A stretch of DNA of 64,000 nt from Bacteroides caccae (GCF_002222615.2 NZ_CP022412.2:1116001-1180000), one strand, 5' to 3'; counted from the first letter of the stretch, positions 15,740 through 25,211 are shown. Translations and numbers: made by a program. Notes: generated by a model not told the origin, from the letters alone.

Positions 15740-16837
15740 ATGATAGAAGAAAACAAACGAGTATTGTTAGGAATGAGTGGCGGTACGGATAGTTCCGTTG
15801 CCGCTATGAGACTGCTGGAGGCCGGATATGAGGTGATCGGGGTGACTTTTCGTTTTTATGAATTAAATGGCTCGACCGAATATCTGGAAGATGCCCGTAG
15901 TTTGGCGGAGCATTTGGGAATCCGTCATATAACGTACGATGCCCGTGAAGTATTCAATAAGCAGATCATTGAGTATTTCGTGCAGGAATATATGGCGGGG
16001 CGTACACCGGTTCCCTGTACCTTATGCAATAATTATTTGAAATGGCCGTTGTTAGCGGAACTTGCCGATGAAATGGGCATATTCTATATTGCCACAGGGC
16101 ATTACGTTCGGAAAGTTAAGTTGGAAGATACCTATTATATCACATCTGCGGCTGATTCGGACAAGGATCAGACGTTCTTTTTATGGGGATTGAAACAAGA
16201 TATTCTCCGTAGAATGTTATTGCCAATGGGAGATATCACGAAAGTGGAAGCCCGTGCATTGGCTGCTGAACGTGGCTTCCGGAAAGTTGCTACTAAAAAG
16301 GACAGCTTAGGGGTTTGTTTCTGTCCAATGGATTATCGGAGTTTTTTAAAAAACTGGTTGGATAAAAATGATCAGCTTTTTACCGCACATGGTCAGAAAT
16401 GGTCAGAAATAGTCAGACGAGGGCGGTTTGTCGATGAAACGGGGCATTTTATTGCTTGGCATGAAGGATATCCTTTTTATACCATCGGACAGAGACGCGG
16501 GCTAGGGATACATCTGAATCGTCCTGTTTTTGTGAAAGATATATTTCCGGAAAAGAATGAGATAGTACTTGCCCCTCTTCAATCTCTAGAGAAAACAGAA
16601 ATGTGGCTGGATAATTGGAACTTGATAAACGAAAACCGTGTACTCGGTTGTTCTGATATAATCGTGAAGATACGGTACCGCAAACAGGAGAATCACGGTA
16701 CGGTAACTGTTACTCCGGAACACTTATTGCATATACAGCTTCATGAACCGTTGACTGCTATTGCTCCGGGACAAGCTGCCGCATTCTATAAAGATGATTT
16801 GCTGCTGGGGGGAGGGATTATAGTAAAAGCCCGATAA
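15740..16837 (+). CDS. mnmA: tRNA-specific 2-thiouridylase (MnmA paralogue)
   Basis: 365 aa. The PP-loop is [12 protein letters not shown], with Thr where most MnmA have Val. The catalytic cysteine pair is visible as the Cys in [10 protein letters not shown] and the Cys in [10 protein letters not shown], and the ATGHYVR block binds tRNA or ATP. MnmA adds sulfur to C2 of the wobble uridine in Glu, Gln and Lys tRNAs. Bacteroides often carry more than one MnmA-like gene, so this may be a specialised copy. The start is fixed by the -7 box 4 nt upstream. It is convergent with the GH3-like gene. Confidence 0.9.
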   Translation: MIEENKRVLLGMSGGTDSSVAAMRLLEAGYEVIGVTFRFYELNGSTEYLEDARSLAEHLGIRHITYDAREVFNKQIIEYFVQEYMAGRTPVPCTLCNNYLKWPLLAELADEMGIFYIATGHYVRKVKLEDTYYITSAADSDKDQTFFLWGLKQDILRRMLLPMGDITKVEARALAAERGFRKVATKKDSLGVCFCPMDYRSFLKNWLDKNDQLFTAHGQKWSEIVRRGRFVDETGHFIAWHEGYPFYTIGQRRGLGIHLNRPVFVKDIFPEKNEIVLAPLQSLEKTEMWLDNWNLINENRVLGCSDIIVKIRYRKQENHGTVTVTPEHLLHIQLHEPLTAIAPGQAAAFYKDDLLLGGGIIVKAR

Positions 16838-16872
16838 CTATCCGACAGCCGGAATAACTTGTGCGAACCCAA

Positions 16873-16924
16873 GTCTCATCCATGCTGAGACCCGGATTCC
16901 GTCTACACGACACCCGGGTCTCAG
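16873..16924. terminator. Overlapping alternative hairpins between convergent genes
   Basis: CTGAGACCCGG (16885-16895) pairs perfectly with CCGGGTCTCAG (16914-16924), 11 bp with an 18-nt loop. The left arm can instead pair upstream: GTCTCA (16873-16878) with TGAGAC (16886-16891). The two hairpins are mutually exclusive. No T tract follows on the plus strand. It is probably a bidirectional terminator. Confidence 0.55.
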
Positions 16925-16977
16925 GCAAGTAATCTTTGCAAAAAAGAAAACCTGTAATAACTATATGATAAGTTTCT

Positions 16978-18498
16978 CTATATTTGAGGGCTGGAATTCA
17001 ATGCCAGCATTGTCTCTATGTATTCACGTGTATTGCTGAGTCTGGGGACTTTGTGCTGTCCTCCCAACTTCCCTCTCTGTGCCAGCCAGTCATGGAATAG
17101 TCCCGGTCGGGCAACGATTACTTCCAAGGGTTGCAATGCAATATCTTTCCAACGTTTTGCTTCATAGTCGGAGTTTACTTCCTTTAATGTTGCATCCAGT
17201 ATTGCTGCGAACTTCTCAACGGAATCCGGCATTTTAGCGAACTCTATTAACCATTGGTGGCGGCATTTGGCATGTTCGTCCATAAACACCGGTGCGGCAG
17301 AATATTCACTCACTTGCGCCCCTGTTTCCGAACAAGCCTTTGCCAGTCCTTTTTCTGCATTATCTACGATTAGTTCCTCGCCAAAAGCATTGATGAAATG
17401 TTTGGTTCGTCCGGTAATGACAAATTTATAAGGGTTCTTGCCGGTAAATTTCACTGTATCCCCAATCATATACCTCCACAAACCGCAAGAGGTCGAAATG
17501 ACCATTGCGTAATTCTTGTTAAGCTCCACTTCCTCAAGGCAATAGGCACGTGGATTCTCTTTGTCAACTTCTTCCAACGGAACAAATTCGTAGAAGATTC
17601 CGTAGTCGATCATCAGCAACATTGCAGGATCTGAAAGATCGTTCTGTGTGCCGAAATATCCCTCGGAAGCATTGTAGGTCTCTACATAGTGCATCTTCGG
17701 TGAATGAATCACTTGCTTGTATTGCTCACGGTAAGGAGTAAATGCAACTCCTCCGTGGAAGAAAACTTCCAGATTCGGCCATACTTCTTCCAACGTCTGT
17801 TTGCCTGTTTTTTCAAGGATCCGTTTGATAAGCACCAACATCCACGACGGTACGCCGGATAAACTTGTGACGTTGACCGGAATAGTACTGTTGGCTATCG
17901 CCTCTATCTTGGTTTCCCATTCGCTCATTAGTGCGATTTTCTTGCTGGGCACACGGACAAAATTGATAAGCGGATTGACATTTTGAATCAAAATAGCAGA
18001 TAAATCTCCTACCAGGCTATGATTAGAATTGAGATTCGGACTATGGCTTCCCCCTAGGATCAATCCTTTTCCTGAAAAGAAATGGCTGTCCGGGTTGATG
18101 CGGAAGTAAAGTGCGGCAGCGTCTTTTCCTCCTCTGTAATGAATGTCTTGCAGTGCTTCCTTACTGACAGGGAGGAATTTACTTTTATCATTTGTCGTTC
18201 CGGAAGATTTGGCGAACCAACGTATTTCCGACGGCCAAAGCAGATTCTGTTCTCCTGCCCGCAAACGTTCTACATACGGCTTGATTTCCTCATAAGTCTG
18301 GATTGGAACACGTTTTCTGAAGTCTTCATAGCTGCGGATCGAGGAATAGTCGTACTTTTTTCCCCATTCTGTCTGAGCAGCCTGATGTACTAAGCGGTTT
18401 AGTACACTATGCTGTATCTCACTAGCCTGAGTAGCATATAGGTCTATCTGTTTTAAACGGGAATCAAAAGTCTTACTAATAATTTTTGTAATATTCAT
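16978..18498 (-). CDS. GH3 auxin-responsive-promoter family protein (acyl-adenylating fold)
   Basis: 506 aa. The family's ATP-binding blocks are present: AKSSGTTNDKSKFLPVS near residue 95, VETYNASEGYFGTQ near 240, and IGDTVKFTG near 345. Plant GH3 proteins conjugate acyl substrates such as jasmonate or indole-acetate to amino acids by adenylation. Bacterial members are widespread in Bacteroidetes, where the substrate is unknown. It is a single-gene unit with a -7 box about 30 bp upstream. The family is clear, the function is not. Confidence 0.9.
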   Translation of the reverse strand: MNITKIISKTFDSRLKQIDLYATQASEIQHSVLNRLVHQAAQTEWGKKYDYSSIRSYEDFRKRVPIQTYEEIKPYVERLRAGEQNLLWPSEIRWFAKSSGTTNDKSKFLPVSKEALQDIHYRGGKDAAALYFRINPDSHFFSGKGLILGGSHSPNLNSNHSLVGDLSAILIQNVNPLINFVRVPSKKIALMSEWETKIEAIANSTIPVNVTSLSGVPSWMLVLIKRILEKTGKQTLEEVWPNLEVFFHGGVAFTPYREQYKQVIHSPKMHYVETYNASEGYFGTQNDLSDPAMLLMIDYGIFYEFVPLEEVDKENPRAYCLEEVELNKNYAMVISTSCGLWRYMIGDTVKFTGKNPYKFVITGRTKHFINAFGEELIVDNAEKGLAKACSETGAQVSEYSAAPVFMDEHAKCRHQWLIEFAKMPDSVEKFAAILDATLKEVNSDYEAKRWKDIALQPLEVIVARPGLFHDWLAQRGKLGGQHKVPRLSNTREYIETMLALNSSPQI

Positions 18499-18529
18499 TT
18501 CTGCTTTGACATAATAATGTTTAGTCGTG

Positions 18530-18537
18530 CAAAAGTA
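18530..18537 (-). promoter_or_regulatory. -7 box for GH3-like gene
   Basis: TACTTTTG on the minus strand, 31 bp before the ATG at 18498. Confidence 0.5.
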
Positions 18538-18635
18538 ACTTATTTATCTTTTTTTTCTATCTTTACGACGGAAATAATCGTTAAAAATTGACGGCTTTCA
18601 TATAATCTCCGAGTTTTAGACTAAAAAATGCGACA

Positions 18636-19646
18636 ATGAGAATCGGAATCTTAACATCAGGGGGAGATTGCCCCGGTATAAATGCCACTATTCGTGGCGT
18701 GTGCAAAACTGCCATTAACTACTACGGTATGGAAGTGGTAGGTATTCATAGCGGCTTTCAGGGGTTGCTCACAAAAGATGTAGAATCCTTTACAGATAAA
18801 TCTTTATCGGGTTTGCTGAATCTTGGTGGAACGATGTTGGGGACTTCCCGCGAGAAGCCTTTTAAAAAAGGAGGTGTTATTTCGGATGTCGATAAACCTG
18901 CACTGATCCTTCAGAATATTCGGGAAATGGGATTGGATTGTGTTGTCTGTATCGGTGGAAACGGAACGCAAAAGACGGCTGCCAAATTTGCTGCCATGGG
19001 TGTAAATATCGTTTCGGTTCCTAAAACCATTGACAACGATATCTGGGGGACGGATATCTCTTTTGGTTTCGACTCGGCTGTAAGTATTGCTACGGACGCT
19101 ATTGACCGGTTGCATTCTACCGCAAGTTCTCATAAAAGGGTGATGGTGATTGAGGTCATGGGACATAAAGCGGGTTGGATTGCTTTGTATTCCGGTATGG
19201 CAGGAGGGGGAGATGTTATTCTTGTGCCTGAAATACCTTATAGCATTAAAAACATAGGAAACACTATTCTGGAAAGATTGAAAAAGGGGAAACCATACTC
19301 TATTGTAGTAGTAGCTGAAGGCATTCATACGGACGGCCGTAAACGTGCTGCGGAATACATTGCACAGGAAATAGAGTATGAGACGGGTATTGAAACCCGT
19401 GAAACCGTATTAGGGTATATTCAACGTGGTGGTTCGCCTACTCCTTATGACCGTAATCTCTCTACCCGAATGGGCGGACACGCGACGGAACTGATTGCCA
19501 ACGGGGAATTCGGGCGTATGGTTGCACTAAAAGGAGATACTATCGCTTCTATCCCTTTGGAAGAAGTGGCTGGGAAACTAAAGTTGGTTAGTGAGGATCA
19601 CGATCTGGTGATTCAGGGACGTCGCATGGGGATTTGCTTTGGATAG
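18636..19646 (+). CDS. pfkA: 6-phosphofructokinase
   Basis: 336 aa. GILTSGGDCPGINA gives the N-terminal ATP-binding loop. PKTIDNDIWGTD contains the catalytic TIDND (131-135). The nucleotide-selecting position after GG is notable: the motif is GGNGT (107-111), giving Gly at the site equivalent to E. coli Gly104 (ATP rather than pyrophosphate use) but Asn in place of the Mg-ATP-coordinating Asp103. Lys130 in PKTIDND is the residue found in pyrophosphate-using and mixed-clade enzymes. It phosphorylates fructose-6-phosphate in glycolysis, with the donor specificity open. The 3' end overlaps the convergent rnc gene by 59 bp. Confidence 0.93.
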   Translation: MRIGILTSGGDCPGINATIRGVCKTAINYYGMEVVGIHSGFQGLLTKDVESFTDKSLSGLLNLGGTMLGTSREKPFKKGGVISDVDKPALILQNIREMGLDCVVCIGGNGTQKTAAKFAAMGVNIVSVPKTIDNDIWGTDISFGFDSAVSIATDAIDRLHSTASSHKRVMVIEVMGHKAGWIALYSGMAGGGDVILVPEIPYSIKNIGNTILERLKKGKPYSIVVVAEGIHTDGRKRAAEYIAQEIEYETGIETRETVLGYIQRGGSPTPYDRNLSTRMGGHATELIANGEFGRMVALKGDTIASIPLEEVAGKLKLVSEDHDLVIQGRRMGICFG

Positions 19647-20577
19647 ATTCCACGATCGGTTCTGCCGTAATCTCATTGTCGAACTCATTTTCTTCCAATA
19701 TATTGTCATTCAGCAATTCGATATCAGAGTCTGCATCCATTTCGGGTTCAGGTTCGGCTGCCATTGCTGATTGCTGCATTTTGGTTTCGTTGACGGTTGC
19801 CATGAAAGTCGGGTCCTTTACTTTCTTTATAGCCATTTGGGCGGCATTCTGTTGGGATTCTTTCTTGGAATATCCGGTTCCGGTTCCGGCAGGAAGTCCT
19901 TCAATGCGTACTTCTGTCTGGAAAACAGGATTGCTGTCCTGATCAAGGAATTGCTCAATCAGTTCAAAAGAAACCTCCAGTTTGCTCTTTTGGCTCCATT
20001 CGATCAGTTTTGATTTGAAGTTTACTTCTTTACGGGAGATTTTATCCAGATCAATATAACGATTAATGATTCGCTGCTCCATAAACTGTTTGCAGCGTTC
20101 ATATCCCTGGTCCAGGTAGATCGCTCCGATAAATGCCTCGAAAGCATTCCCGTACATATAGCTGTTGTGGGAAGAAGAACGGGTTGAATATTTAATAAGT
20201 TTGTCCAGTCCGATCTCTACGGCAAGTTTGTTTAAAGTCTCCCGTTGTACAATCTTGGAACGTGTGTTTGTCAGGAAACCTTCCCGCTTCCCTTCAAAAC
20301 GTTTGTAGACGATATCGCCTACGATAGCGTCGAGAATGGCATCACCTAAAAATTCCAGACGCTCATTGTTTAACGGACGCCCCTTGTCCGAACGGACAGA
20401 TGAGGATTTATGTAAGAGAGCCTGCTCATAGAGCTGGATGTTACGCGGGTAGAAACCGAGTATCCGGTAAAAACAAAGATAAGACTCTCTATCCCTGTGG
20501 AACAAGAGCCTTATCTTATCTATTTGGTTTCGTAACACGATTTTACTCAGCGTATTTTTTGAAGATAACGCACGCAT
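19588..20577 (-). CDS. rnc: Ribonuclease III with acidic C-terminal extension
   Basis: 329 aa from ATG 20577, which overlaps the end of fabF by 35 bp. A start at 20745 would lie deep inside fabF and encode unconserved residues. The RNase III signature NERLEFLGDAILD and the second catalytic block GNAFEAFIGAIYLDQGY are intact. A double-stranded-RNA-binding domain follows (FKSKLIEWSQK to QNAAQMAIKKV). After it comes a tail of about 75 residues rich in Glu, Asp and Asn, which most RNase III proteins lack. The tail's last codons lie antisense to the end of pfkA (59 bp). It processes rRNA and structured RNAs, and is probably co-transcribed with acpP and fabF. Confidence 0.94.
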   Translation of the reverse strand: MRALSSKNTLSKIVLRNQIDKIRLLFHRDRESYLCFYRILGFYPRNIQLYEQALLHKSSSVRSDKGRPLNNERLEFLGDAILDAIVGDIVYKRFEGKREGFLTNTRSKIVQRETLNKLAVEIGLDKLIKYSTRSSSHNSYMYGNAFEAFIGAIYLDQGYERCKQFMEQRIINRYIDLDKISRKEVNFKSKLIEWSQKSKLEVSFELIEQFLDQDSNPVFQTEVRIEGLPAGTGTGYSKKESQQNAAQMAIKKVKDPTFMATVNETKMQQSAMAAEPEPEMDADSDIELLNDNILEENEFDNEITAEPIVESIQSKSPCDVPESPDRDPH

Positions 20578-21805
20578 TATGACCGCCGAATCCGAATGTG
20601 TTGGACAAGGCAACATTAACTTCGCGTTTCTGTGCTTTATTGAACGTGAAATTAAGGTTATAGTCGATATTTTCGTCGTCGTCACCTTCTTCATGGTTGA
20701 TAGTCGGGGGAACAATGCCGTTCTTGATGGCAAGGATACTTGCAATTGATTCTACCGCACCGGCAGCACCCAGCAAGTGACCTGTCATTGATTTTGTTGA
20801 ACTGATGTTCAACTCGAACGCATGATCACCGAATACTTCTTTAATCGCTTTTGCTTCCGAAATGTCACCAACCGGAGTAGATGTACCGTGTACATTGATA
20901 TAATCCACTTCTTTCGGGTCCATTTCCGCATCTTCCAATGCATTCATCATCACAAGTTTGGCTCCAAGACCTTCCGGATGAGAAGCTGTCAGGTGATGTG
21001 CATCAGCAGACATGCCTACACCGGCAACTTCTGCATAGATTTTAGCACCACGGGCTTTCGCATGTTCTAGTTCTTCCAGAATCAAGCAACCGCCACCTTC
21101 GCCCATGATGAAGCCGTCACGGCTTGCACTGAACGGACGTGAAGCCTTTTCGGGCTCGTCGTTGCGGGTTGACAGAGCATGCATAGCATTGAAACCACCT
21201 ACACCTGCGGGGAAGATAGCCGCTTCCGAACCACCGGATACAATCACATTTGCTTTGCCCAGACGAATCAGGTTAAACGCATCTGCAATGGCATTGGTAG
21301 AAGTAGCACATGCCGAACAAGTCGCGTAGTTAGGACCATGGAAGCCATACATGATAGAAATCTGTCCGGCAGCGATATCCGAGATCATCTTCGGGATGAA
21401 GAACGGATTAAACTTCGGACCCATTTCCTGACGAGTGTAGTAGTTGCCTACTTCCTCTTCAAATGTATGTATACCACCGATACCGGCGCCAAAAATAACA
21501 CCGATTCTGTTCAAGTCTTCTTTTTCTACATCAAGACCGGAGTCTGCTACCGCTTCTTTGGCAACTGCAATGGCGTACTGAGTGTACAGATCCATTTTCC
21601 TTGCCTCTTTACGATCGATATATTTCGTTACATCGAAGTTTTTCACTTCGCATGCGAATTGGGTCTTGAATAGCGACGCATCAAAATGAGTAATAGGCCC
21701 TGCTCCACTAACCCCGTTCACAATATTCTCCCAAAATTCGGGCACACCATTGCCAACAGGAGTAATGGCGCCAAGGCCTGTTACTACCACTCTTTTTAAT
21801 TCCAT
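20543..21805 (-). CDS. fabF: 3-oxoacyl-[acyl-carrier-protein] synthase II
   Basis: 420 aa. The Cys-His-His triad is visible: CSACATSTNAIADA (nucleophile Cys), VHGTSTPVGD, and KSMTGHLLGAAGAVE. FGFGGHNACVIFKK at the C-terminus completes the KAS II fold. It elongates acyl-ACP by condensation with malonyl-ACP. It lies 18 bp downstream of acpP and upstream of rnc, a common arrangement in Bacteroidetes and other bacteria. Confidence 0.97.
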   Translation of the reverse strand: MELKRVVVTGLGAITPVGNGVPEFWENIVNGVSGAGPITHFDASLFKTQFACEVKNFDVTKYIDRKEARKMDLYTQYAIAVAKEAVADSGLDVEKEDLNRIGVIFGAGIGGIHTFEEEVGNYYTRQEMGPKFNPFFIPKMISDIAAGQISIMYGFHGPNYATCSACATSTNAIADAFNLIRLGKANVIVSGGSEAAIFPAGVGGFNAMHALSTRNDEPEKASRPFSASRDGFIMGEGGGCLILEELEHAKARGAKIYAEVAGVGMSADAHHLTASHPEGLGAKLVMMNALEDAEMDPKEVDYINVHGTSTPVGDISEAKAIKEVFGDHAFELNISSTKSMTGHLLGAAGAVESIASILAIKNGIVPPTINHEEGDDDENIDYNLNFTFNKAQKREVNVALSNTFGFGGHNACVIFKKYAE

Positions 21806-21823
21806 ATTGATGAAATCGGATAA

Positions 21824-22060
21824 TTACTTAGCGTGTTCTTCGATATAAGATACAGCATCACCTACAGTACCAATCTTTTCTGCTTGGTCATCAGGAATAG
21901 AGATACCGAATTCTTTTTCGAATTCCATGATAAGTTCTACAGTGTCAAGAGAATCTGCTCCCAGGTCGTTAGTGAAGCTTGCTTCGGTTGTAACTTCTGA
22001 TTCCTCTACGCCTAATTTATCAACGATAATCGCTTTTACTCTTGATGCAATTTCAGACAT
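21824..22060 (-). CDS. acpP: Acyl carrier protein
   Basis: 78 aa, acidic. The phosphopantetheine attachment site is the Ser in [18 protein letters not shown]. First gene of the acpP-fabF-rnc unit, with a good promoter upstream. It carries acyl chains during fatty-acid synthesis, including those for lipid A. Confidence 0.97.
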   Translation of the reverse strand: MSEIASRVKAIIVDKLGVEESEVTTEASFTNDLGADSLDTVELIMEFEKEFGISIPDDQAEKIGTVGDAVSYIEEHAK

Positions 22061-22111
22061 AACTTTAAGTTTTTAATTAATAATTAGTTTTATTTCTTTA
22101 AATTTGCGGTG

Positions 22112-22143
22112 CAAAGGAATGAATATTTATCGTTTTGCGCAAA
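22112..22143 (-). promoter_or_regulatory. Promoter of acpP-fabF-rnc
   Basis: Minus strand: TTTG at 22140-22143 (-33), 20-bp spacer, TTCCTTTG at 22112-22119 (-7, one mismatch to TAnnTTTG). The leader is about 45-50 nt. Confidence 0.65.
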
Positions 22144-22209
22144 TATTTGACTAAATAAATGCAATGTTTTGCACATTTTTCACTGTTTTGTGCATTGAAA
22201 TCGAGAGTT

Positions 22210-22782
22210 ATGAAGAAAAACATCGCTATTTTCGCTTCCGGTTCCGGCTCTAATGCCGAGAATATTATCCGGTATTTCCAAAAGAATGACTCTGCTCAGG
22301 TGTCATTGGTGCTTTCCAACAAAAGTGATGCCTATGTTTTGGAGCGTGCACACCGTCTAGGAGTGCCCTGTAACGTGTTTACAAAGGAAGATTGGATAGC
22401 CGGAGATGAAATTCTGGCTGTTTTGCAAGAGTATCGAATTGATTTTATTGTGTTGGCAGGATTCCTTGTCCGCGTGCCGGATTTACTTTTGCATGCTTAT
22501 CCCGATAAAATCATAAATATACATCCTGCACTTCTTCCGAAGTTCGGCGGGAAGGGGATGTATGGAGATCGTGTTCACCAGGCTGTGGTTGCTGCCGGTG
22601 AAAAAGAAAGCGGTATTACTATACATTATATTAATGAACACTATGATGAAGGAGATACGATCTTTCGGGCGACCTGTCCCGTTCTTCCGACAGATTCTCC
22701 TGGGGATGTCGCTGAGAAGGTACACGCTTTAGAGTACGAACATTTCCCACGAGTAATAGAACAGATTATAACGACGTTATAA
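22210..22782 (+). CDS. purN: Phosphoribosylglycinamide formyltransferase
   Basis: 190 aa from MKKNIAIFASG at 22210. An upstream ATG (22159) would add residues not seen in the family. GSGSNAENI binds the phosphoribosyl substrate. NIHPALLPKFGGKGMYG carries the catalytic Asn-His, and HYINEHYDEGDTI supplies the second His/Asp region. It transfers a formyl group from 10-formyl-THF to GAR in purine synthesis. Divergent from acpP. Confidence 0.96.
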   Translation: MKKNIAIFASGSGSNAENIIRYFQKNDSAQVSLVLSNKSDAYVLERAHRLGVPCNVFTKEDWIAGDEILAVLQEYRIDFIVLAGFLVRVPDLLLHAYPDKIINIHPALLPKFGGKGMYGDRVHQAVVAAGEKESGITIHYINEHYDEGDTIFRATCPVLPTDSPGDVAEKVHALEYEHFPRVIEQIITTL

Positions 22783-22813
22783 TCCCCACACTAAATTAGC
22801 CTTCTAAACTGTT

Positions 22814-24247
22814 ATGTTGTTCAATTCAATAGAATATGTAATATTCTTGCCATTGTTTTTTATCGGATACTGGTTTATTTTTAAACGTTTGAAATTACAA
22901 AATATATTTGTTGTAATCAGTAGTTATATCTTTTATGGTTGGTGGGACTGGCGTTTTCTAATTTTAATAGCATTTACTACTTTGTGTAGTTATGCTAGCG
23001 GAATCCTGATAGAGCGGCAAGAACGTCGTTTGATTCAACGATGGATATGTGCGGCTAATATTACATTGAATTTGTTGGTGTTATGCATATTTAAGTACTT
23101 TAATTTCTTTTCTGAGAACTTTGTGTCCTTATTTGAGACTTTCGGGATTAAGTTGGATTGGGTAACATTAGATATTCTGCTTCCTGTTGGAATCAGCTTT
23201 TACACTTTTCAGGCTCTCAGCTATACTATTGATATATATCAGCATAAAATGAAACCGACACATGATATGGTGGCATTTTTTGCTTTTATCAGTTTCTTTC
23301 CTCAATTAGTGGCAGGTCCTATCGAAAGGGCTACTAACTTGTTGCCGCAGTTCTTGAAAGTTCGCACGTTCGATTATGGACAGGCAGTAGACGGAATGCA
23401 GCAGATACTGTACGGGTTATTTAAGAAAATGGTGATAGCCGATAATTGTAGCCGATTGGTCGATATCGTTTTTAGCAATTACCAACAGTTGGGAAGCATA
23501 CAACTATTTTTAGGAGCTGTCTTCTTCACCTTTCAAATCTACTGTGATTTTTCCGGTTATTCGGATATAGCTATCGGTACAGCCAAGTTGCTCGGGATTA
23601 AATTAATGAAGAATTTCGATTATCCGTATATCTCGCGTAATATAGCGGAGTTTTGGAGAAGATGGCATATTTCGCTAACGACATGGTTTAGAGATTACAT
23701 TTATATTCCTTTAGGCGGAAGCCGGGTAGGGAAGTGGAAAAGTGTGCGGAATACTTTTATTATATTTCTCGTAAGCGGCTTCTGGCATGGAGCTAACTGG
23801 ACATTTATTTGCTGGGGACTTTTCCATGCTTTATTATTCCTGCCTTTATTACTGACTTCTTCCAATAGAAAATATCGTGGCATTGTGGCAGAAGGAAAAC
23901 TTCTTCCTTCCTGGAAGGAGGCTATTCAGATAGGAACAACATTTTTTCTGGTAGTAATCGGCTGGATACTGTTCCGGGCAGAAAATATGGAACAAGCTAT
24001 CGGCTATATCGGACGACTTTTTTCTATGCAACAGTCTACCGGCAATATGCCTTCCCACTCTTTGGAGGTAGGATTGTATATTCTGCTTTTCTGGATTCTG
24101 GAATGGTTTCAGCGAGATAAGCCATATGCGTTGCAGATTCAGTTTCTAAAAAGTAAATCATTGCGCGTTGCTATCCTGACGTTTGTAATCTTATTCATAG
24201 AGATAACCATGGGTAAGTCCTCGGAGTTCATTTATTTTCAATTCTAA
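22814..24247 (+). CDS. MBOAT family O-acyltransferase (AlgI/DltB-like)
   Basis: 477 aa, polytopic with about 10-12 membrane segments. The MBOAT catalytic His is in SGFWHGANWTFICWGLFHALLF. GFNPDYPYISRNIAEFWRRWHISL-type blocks (here DYPYISRNIAEFWRRWHISL) are typical of the alginate O-acetylase AlgI group. These proteins move acyl groups, usually acetyl, across the membrane to a glycan acceptor with the help of a periplasmic partner. The next gene, 9 bp away, encodes such a candidate partner. Location near a surface-glycan cluster suggests lipooligosaccharide or capsule acylation. Confidence 0.9.
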   Translation: MLFNSIEYVIFLPLFFIGYWFIFKRLKLQNIFVVISSYIFYGWWDWRFLILIAFTTLCSYASGILIERQERRLIQRWICAANITLNLLVLCIFKYFNFFSENFVSLFETFGIKLDWVTLDILLPVGISFYTFQALSYTIDIYQHKMKPTHDMVAFFAFISFFPQLVAGPIERATNLLPQFLKVRTFDYGQAVDGMQQILYGLFKKMVIADNCSRLVDIVFSNYQQLGSIQLFLGAVFFTFQIYCDFSGYSDIAIGTAKLLGIKLMKNFDYPYISRNIAEFWRRWHISLTTWFRDYIYIPLGGSRVGKWKSVRNTFIIFLVSGFWHGANWTFICWGLFHALLFLPLLLTSSNRKYRGIVAEGKLLPSWKEAIQIGTTFFLVVIGWILFRAENMEQAIGYIGRLFSMQQSTGNMPSHSLEVGLYILLFWILEWFQRDKPYALQIQFLKSKSLRVAILTFVILFIEITMGKSSEFIYFQF

Positions 24248-24256
24248 ATAAGGAAT

Positions 24257-25192
24257 ATGAGAAAGTTCTTAAGAAATCTTCTTTTAGCATTAATTCCCGT
24301 AGCTGTTATTAATGCATTGTGTTGGGGAACGTTGGTCTTTTTAGCATGGCAAGATGATTTGACATATGTGAATTATGCGTCTGCACTGGATAAAGAAAAG
24401 CGTTTGGAAGAATTGGGAAATCAGTCCCGCTTGCTAATAATAGGTGGTTCTAACGCCCGCTTTGGCTTTGATTCTTCCATTCTGAGAGATACATTACATC
24501 TGGAACCTGTGAATATGGGAATACATATCGGGTTGGGATTGAATTATATGTTTGAGGAGGTTTACGACCATTTACGAAAAGGAGATGTGTTGCTCGTTTC
24601 TGCAGAATATAATCATTTTCTTAAGGAGGGCAGTTATTATGGGGATGAAGGTCTGACTGATATGTATCTGATAAAGCATGAATGGGGAAAGGCCTTATAT
24701 AATATGGTAAATACACATAATTTTTTTTCGATGTATCGCTTGATTCGTAAACGTGTAAAACGGATAGGTATGGATATAGAAGATATACCGGAGAATATGG
24801 AAGTTCGTACTAAATATAATGAATATGGTGATTATACCGGACATTATAATCTATCTTCTGCCGGACATTGGGACAGTGCCCCATTACCTATGGTATCACC
24901 CGATGAAAAAGTTTTTATAGATTTGAAAGAGAAAATATCTACTTTAAGTGAGCGGGGGGTGACTATTTTCTTCTTGCCTCCTCCATATTGTCGTTCTTCT
25001 TTTCAAAATGATTCTTTGGCCATTAACCGTATCTCGGAGAGTTTGAAGGCTATAGGCTTTCCTTATTATTTGGAACCTTCCGGTTGTGTTTATCCTGATA
25101 GTATGTTCTATGACTCGCGTTATCATCTGATTAGGGAAGGTGTGGTGATGCATTCTCGGAAGATAGCAGGTGAGTTGAAAAGAACTTTATAA
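24257..25192 (+). CDS. Membrane-anchored SGNH-like protein, probable partner of the MBOAT acyltransferase
   Basis: 311 aa with one N-terminal membrane anchor (about residues 8-32) and an extracytoplasmic body. LLIIGGSNARFGFDSS resembles SGNH hydrolase block I, with Ser as candidate nucleophile, and YDSRYHLIREG near the C-terminus has a D-x-x-H arrangement like block V. This pattern is shared by DltD, AlgJ and AlgX, which finish acyl transfer started by an MBOAT protein. Adjacent, same strand, 9-bp gap. The family assignment is inferred from these motifs and context. Confidence 0.7.
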   Translation: MRKFLRNLLLALIPVAVINALCWGTLVFLAWQDDLTYVNYASALDKEKRLEELGNQSRLLIIGGSNARFGFDSSILRDTLHLEPVNMGIHIGLGLNYMFEEVYDHLRKGDVLLVSAEYNHFLKEGSYYGDEGLTDMYLIKHEWGKALYNMVNTHNFFSMYRLIRKRVKRIGMDIEDIPENMEVRTKYNEYGDYTGHYNLSSAGHWDSAPLPMVSPDEKVFIDLKEKISTLSERGVTIFFLPPPYCRSSFQNDSLAINRISESLKAIGFPYYLEPSGCVYPDSMFYDSRYHLIREGVVMHSRKIAGELKRTL

Positions 25193-25211
25193 ATATATGT
25201 GAGAAATTGTT

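Noticed and set aside
20578..20745. N-terminal extension of rnc to 20745
   Set aside because: It would lie entirely within fabF and encodes residues unlike any RNase III. ATG 20577 gives a normal N-terminus.
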